From positions 1 through 64,000 of the forward strand of contig JAISVB010000007.1 of assembly GCA_031271755.1 (NCBI GenBank): a stretch of DNA of 64,000 nt. The letters run 5' to 3'. Shown here in pieces: positions 61,068-64,000 of this stretch. The translations under genes and the position numbers were made by a program. Below the pieces are notes generated by a model that was not told the DNA's origin, made no database searches, and saw nothing but the letters and a program-made list of their open reading frames with translations. Position 1 is the first letter of the stretch. Every line of letters begins with the position of its first letter. The DNA comes from Culturomica sp. (lineage in GTDB: Bacteria; Bacteroidota; Bacteroidia; Bacteroidales; Marinifilaceae).

Positions 61068-62105
61068 ATGATACATTTTCACATAGAAACCCCCAACGAG
61101 GAGATCCGTCCCCGCCTGCAGGAAAAAATCGACTGCCTCACCAAACCGAAAGGTTCTCTGGGCATGCTGGAAAAGCTGGCAATGCAGATCGGCTGCATCC
61201 AACAAACCCTCTCTCCCCGGTTGAACCACCCCTGCCACATCGTTTTCGCAGGCGACCACGGCATCGCCGCCGAAAAGGTCAGCCTCTCCCCGCAGGAGGT
61301 CACCTGCCAGATGGTTGCTAACTTTTGGACGGGCGGCGCCGGGATCAACTTCCTGGCCCGCCAGCACCGGTTCGATCTGAAGATCGTAGATGCGGGCGTC
61401 AATTTCGATTTCCAACCGGAAGATCCGATCATCCACCGGAAAATCCGTAAAAGCACCCGCAACTACCTGTACGAAGCGGCCATGACACGGGAAGAGATGG
61501 AATTGGCCGTTGAAAGGGGCGCAGAATGCGTCCGGAACTGTTTCGATGAAGGCTGCAATGTCATCGGATTCGGGGAGATGGGGATTACCAACACCTCCTC
61601 CTCTGCCTTGTGGATGACCTATGCAACAGGCATTCCCTTGGAAAAATGTATCGGCGCCGGCTGCGACCATACGGGAAATATTGTCCGCCACAAATTCAAT
61701 GTCCTGCAAAAATCAATGGGGAATTATCACGGAGACGGATCGCCCGAAGAGATCATGCGCTACTTCGGAGGATATGAAATGGTGATGAGCGTCGGAGCCA
61801 TGCTGAAAGCCGCCGAGCTGAAAATGGTGATCCTGATCGACGGCTTTATCATGACCAATTGCCTCCTGATGGCGTCAAAACTCCATCCCGAGGTGTTGCA
61901 TTACTCCATTTTCGGCCACCAGGGAGACGAAGCGGGGCACAAACTCCTCCTGGAACACCTGGGCGCCAAACCGCTCTTGCAACTGGGGTTAAGATTGGGC
62001 GAAGGAACGGGAGCCCTGTGCGCCTATCCCATCGTTGATTCGGCTGTGCGCATGCTGAACGAAATGAATACGTTTAAAGAAATGCAGGTGACTAAATATT
62101 TTTAA
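61068..62105 (+). CDS. cobT: Nicotinate-nucleotide:dimethylbenzimidazole phosphoribosyltransferase
   Basis: 345 residues. [15 protein letters not shown] (about 25-39), [13 protein letters not shown] (about 64-76), [22 protein letters not shown] and the C-terminal LGEGTGA with the likely catalytic Glu312 give the standard CobT pattern. It makes alpha-ribazole-5'-phosphate from the lower-ligand base. It lies seven bases after cobU and three before cobS. Neither bluB nor bzaF (lower-ligand synthesis) is present here. Confidence 0.95.
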   Translation: MIHFHIETPNEEIRPRLQEKIDCLTKPKGSLGMLEKLAMQIGCIQQTLSPRLNHPCHIVFAGDHGIAAEKVSLSPQEVTCQMVANFWTGGAGINFLARQHRFDLKIVDAGVNFDFQPEDPIIHRKIRKSTRNYLYEAAMTREEMELAVERGAECVRNCFDEGCNVIGFGEMGITNTSSSALWMTYATGIPLEKCIGAGCDHTGNIVRHKFNVLQKSMGNYHGDGSPEEIMRYFGGYEMVMSVGAMLKAAELKMVILIDGFIMTNCLLMASKLHPEVLHYSIFGHQGDEAGHKLLLEHLGAKPLLQLGLRLGEGTGALCAYPIVDSAVRMLNEMNTFKEMQVTKYF

Positions 62106-62108
62106 CCC

Positions 62109-62870
62109 ATGCGACACTTGACTGCGGCTTTTATCTTCTTCACCCGGTTGCCGCTCTGGAAATGGAAGATCTTTTATACGCCTCCCGACTCTTTCAGGGA
62201 GGTCATCCACTATTGGGCGCTAACCGGTTGGCTTACTGCAGGCGTCATGTCCGGCACACTCTGGCTGTCGGCATACCTTTTTCCCTATCCGGTAGCTGTA
62301 CTTTTAGCCTTACTCAGCCGGCTCCTCTTAACAGGTGCGCTGCACGAAGACGGCCTTGCCGATTTTCTGGACGGATTCGGCGGAGGCCGGGACAAAGAGA
62401 AGATCCTGGCCATCATGAAAGACTCCCACATCGGGACGTATGGCGTCATCGGCCTGATCTTTTACTTTCTGCTGCTTTACCTGCTGCTCGTATCCCTGCC
62501 TCTTCCAACCGCCTGTATCATGATACTGATAGCAGACCCGCTGTGTAAATGGATCGCTTCGCAAATCGTCCGTTTCCTGCCGTACGCCCGCACGGCAGAA
62601 GCCAGCAAGGCAAAAATAGTGTACAGCAAGGGGGCGGCCGCCTCGTTCATCCTCTCCGGCATGTTCGGGCTTTTGCCCCTGCTCCTGCTCCCCGGCACAC
62701 CCTATCTGCCGGCCGTATTTCTTCCGCTCGTCACCTTTTTCTGCCTGATACACCGGATGAAAACCGGCATCGGCGGCTACACGGGCGATTGCTGCGGAGC
62801 GCTGTTCCTGCTGTGTGAACTGTCATTTTATACCGGCATAGCCATCTGTTTCAAACTCTTGGGCCTGTGA
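62109..62870 (+). CDS. cobS: Adenosylcobinamide-GDP ribazoletransferase (cobalamin synthase)
   Basis: 253 residues with five to six membrane helices. It starts AAFIFFTRLPLWKW and contains the family motif TGALHEDGLADFLDGFGGGRDKEKILAIMKDSHIGTYG (key parts GALHEDGLADFLDGFGGG and MKDSHIGTYG, about residues 77-118) that holds the metal-binding Asp residues. A late IGGYTGDCCGA loop is also typical. It joins adenosylcobinamide-GDP with alpha-ribazole(-phosphate) in the inner membrane. Ends overlapping cobC by four bases. Confidence 0.94.
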   Translation: MRHLTAAFIFFTRLPLWKWKIFYTPPDSFREVIHYWALTGWLTAGVMSGTLWLSAYLFPYPVAVLLALLSRLLLTGALHEDGLADFLDGFGGGRDKEKILAIMKDSHIGTYGVIGLIFYFLLLYLLLVSLPLPTACIMILIADPLCKWIASQIVRFLPYARTAEASKAKIVYSKGAAASFILSGMFGLLPLLLLPGTPYLPAVFLPLVTFFCLIHRMKTGIGGYTGDCCGALFLLCELSFYTGIAICFKLLGL

Positions 62871-63415
62871 AAATTTACCTCATCCGCCATACCTCCGTCA
62901 ACGTACCGCCAGGTATCTGCTACGGCCAAACGGACGTCCCCCTGAATACCTCTTTCGAAGAGGAAGCCGGAATGGTCAAAAAAAACCTGGAACACCTCCG
63001 GCCGAACGCCCTTTTTTCCAGCCCGTTGAGCCGGTGTACAAAACTGGCGGATTTCTGCGGATTTCACCACGCCGTCCCGGATGAGCGCCTGAAAGAGTTA
63101 AACTTTGGGGATTGGGAGGGACAGGAGTGGAACAAAATCGACATGTCCGTATGGAAAACAGATTGGGTCCATCCGCCCGCCCCGAACGGAGAATCATTTA
63201 TGCAACTGTATCGGCGCGTAGCCGCCTTCTTTGACGACTTAAAGAATCAATCATCGGACACTGTACTGATCTTCACGCACGGAGGCGTCATCAGTTGCGC
63301 CCGCGTTTACTTTCAACAGGCCGACATCCACAAAACCTTCGGTCTAATGCCCAAGTATGGCGAAATCGTCGAATTTGAACTGTATAGGCCGGTTACCATT
63401 CAGACCGATAAATAA
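62867..63415 (+). CDS. cobC: Alpha-ribazole phosphatase (CobC-type histidine phosphatase)
   Basis: 182 residues starting at GTG 62867, which overlaps the cobS stop (GTGA). IYLIRHTSVNVPPGICYGQTDVPL (key parts LIRHTSV and ICYGQTDVPL) has RHT instead of RHG plus YGxxD(V)PL, the signature of CobC rather than general phosphoglycerate mutases. SSPLSRCTKLADF, the LNFGDWEGQ acid loop, and IFTHGGVI complete the site. It removes the 5'-phosphate of alpha-ribazole(-cobalamin). Last gene of the ten-gene operon; 53 bases separate it from convergent cbiD. Confidence 0.92.
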   Translation: MKIYLIRHTSVNVPPGICYGQTDVPLNTSFEEEAGMVKKNLEHLRPNALFSSPLSRCTKLADFCGFHHAVPDERLKELNFGDWEGQEWNKIDMSVWKTDWVHPPAPNGESFMQLYRRVAAFFDDLKNQSSDTVLIFTHGGVISCARVYFQQADIHKTFGLMPKYGEIVEFELYRPVTIQTDK

Positions 63416-63468
63416 CTTTCTCTGTCTGCAGGACAGGAAACCGATATTCATCGGAACGAAATTGTCCG

Positions 63469-64000
63469 TTATTTCTCATCCATCAACAACACCTCCAACT
63501 CCCCGTTGGCAAAGAGCGGTTTACAGACACTGTAACATCTTGCTACGACCAACGAGAAAAATGTACGCTCCGATGGAGGGATGATCTCCCACAACTGGCG
63601 GGCCATCGTTATCTCCCGGACAGCCTTCACCGTCTCTTCCGGACAGCCGGCTTCCTGCGCCAATTGCAACAGGAAATCTTTATTCATCACCCCTTTTTTA
63701 CTGTGGGTGTCGAGGAAGCCTTCGGCCAGTTTCACGGCCTTCCCGATCATTATCCCCAGTGTTAATCGCTCAAAACCGAGTTCTGACGCTATCCGGACAG
63801 TCTCTCCGATAAAGTTTCCATAATGGACGAATGCCTGTGGCGAAAGTTCCGGATAACGCTGCCGGATCAGCCGTTCGCTCTTCGCGCCGGAATTGATCAC
63901 GACATGTCTGCAACCCAAAGCCTTCGCTACCTGCATTTCACGTCGGATGGAAGCCACAAAGGCCTCCGAAGAGAAAGGTTTGACAATACCGGATGTCCCG
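63469..64000 (-). CDS. cbiD: Cobalt-precorrin-5B C1-methyltransferase, C-terminal part (cut by window edge)
   Basis: About 176 residues of the C-terminal region are present; the start lies beyond position 64000. The visible part opens with GTSGIVKPFSSEAFVASIRR, a hallmark of CbiD, and continues with ALGCRHVVINSGAKSE and SQAFVHYGNFIGETV. CbiD is specific to the anaerobic B12 pathway and methylates C1. It runs opposite to the cob operon and meets cobC tail to tail; further B12 genes (for example cbiL or cbiJ) may follow beyond the edge. Confidence 0.93.
   Translation of the reverse strand, partial: GTSGIVKPFSSEAFVASIRREMQVAKALGCRHVVINSGAKSERLIRQRYPELSPQAFVHYGNFIGETVRIASELGFERLTLGIMIGKAVKLAEGFLDTHSKKGVMNKDFLLQLAQEAGCPEETVKAVREITMARQLWEIIPPSERTFFSLVVARCYSVCKPLFANGELEVLLMDEK

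Noticed and set aside
63420..63460. Small inverted repeats between cobC and cbiD considered as a bidirectional terminator
   Set aside because: Stems are only five base pairs each (CTGTC/GACAG and CCGAT/ATCGG) and no T-tract follows; support is too weak to list.

Overview
The window comes from a member of the Bacteroidetes, most likely the order Bacteroidales. The evidence is a SusD-type nutrient-binding lipoprotein with DUF4843 and PKD-like partners, TonB-dependent uptake, type IX secretion (T9SS) partners (PorP/SprF, a PorE-like protein, a type B sorting domain), DUF4374 and hmu-type genes, almost no Shine-Dalgarno sequences, and promoters that match the Bacteroidetes TTG / TAnnTTTG pattern. 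I cannot name the genus. Copper export, anaerobic cobalamin synthesis and SusD-type nutrition suggest an anaerobic, host- or digester-associated lifestyle (inference).

Layout. 1-5.8 kb: the end of a SusCD-type locus (SusD, DUF4843, PKD-like lipoprotein), a terminator, then a TlpA-like thioredoxin lipoprotein. 5.8-6.6 kb: intergenic, holding a decayed regulator-like gene with in-frame 12-bp repeats. 6.6-10.6 kb: a copper P-type ATPase, then threonine aldolase and MnmD. 10.6-16.2 kb, minus strand: parE-parC-aroK-nitroreductase. 16.3-21.6 kb, minus: a large secreted protein with discoidin-like, FGE-like and Gly-rich domains, and a GH31 glycosidase. 21.7-24.5 kb: initiator tRNA, an AI-2E family permease, a GlsB-like protein and an epimerase. 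24.4-39.2 kb, minus: a five-gene surface-protein operon encoding a 2750-residue six-module beta-helix protein, a PKD-like repeat protein, a T9SS type B protein, a PorE-like protein with a SPOR end, and PorP/SprF.

39.7-64 kb is a cobalamin island. Three genes run left (cbiA, pduO-type adenosyltransferase, histidine phosphatase). Divergently, a cobalamin riboswitch precedes a TonB receptor, a DUF4374 lipoprotein, an exported CbiK, a CobN/HmuS-like chelatase anchored at both ends, a small membrane protein, a MotA/TolQ/ExbB channel and DUF2149. A tightly overlapping ten-gene operon follows (cbiHC, cbiP, cobD, cbiB, cbiET, cbiGF, cobU, cobT, cobS, cobC). It is met head-on by cbiD, which runs off the right edge. 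Together these cover most of the anaerobic B12 pathway; cbiL and cbiJ are not in the window.

The most unusual unit is the riboswitch-controlled segment 42.2-52.6 kb. It looks like a haem-type hmu operon re-dedicated to corrinoids or cobalt, with chelatase-family proteins exported to the periplasm, a proton-channel-type protein, and none of the AAA+ ATPases that normally drive CobN. Second is the T9SS surface operon, in which two secreted proteins end in the same short strand motif and only the third carries a recognisable sorting domain.
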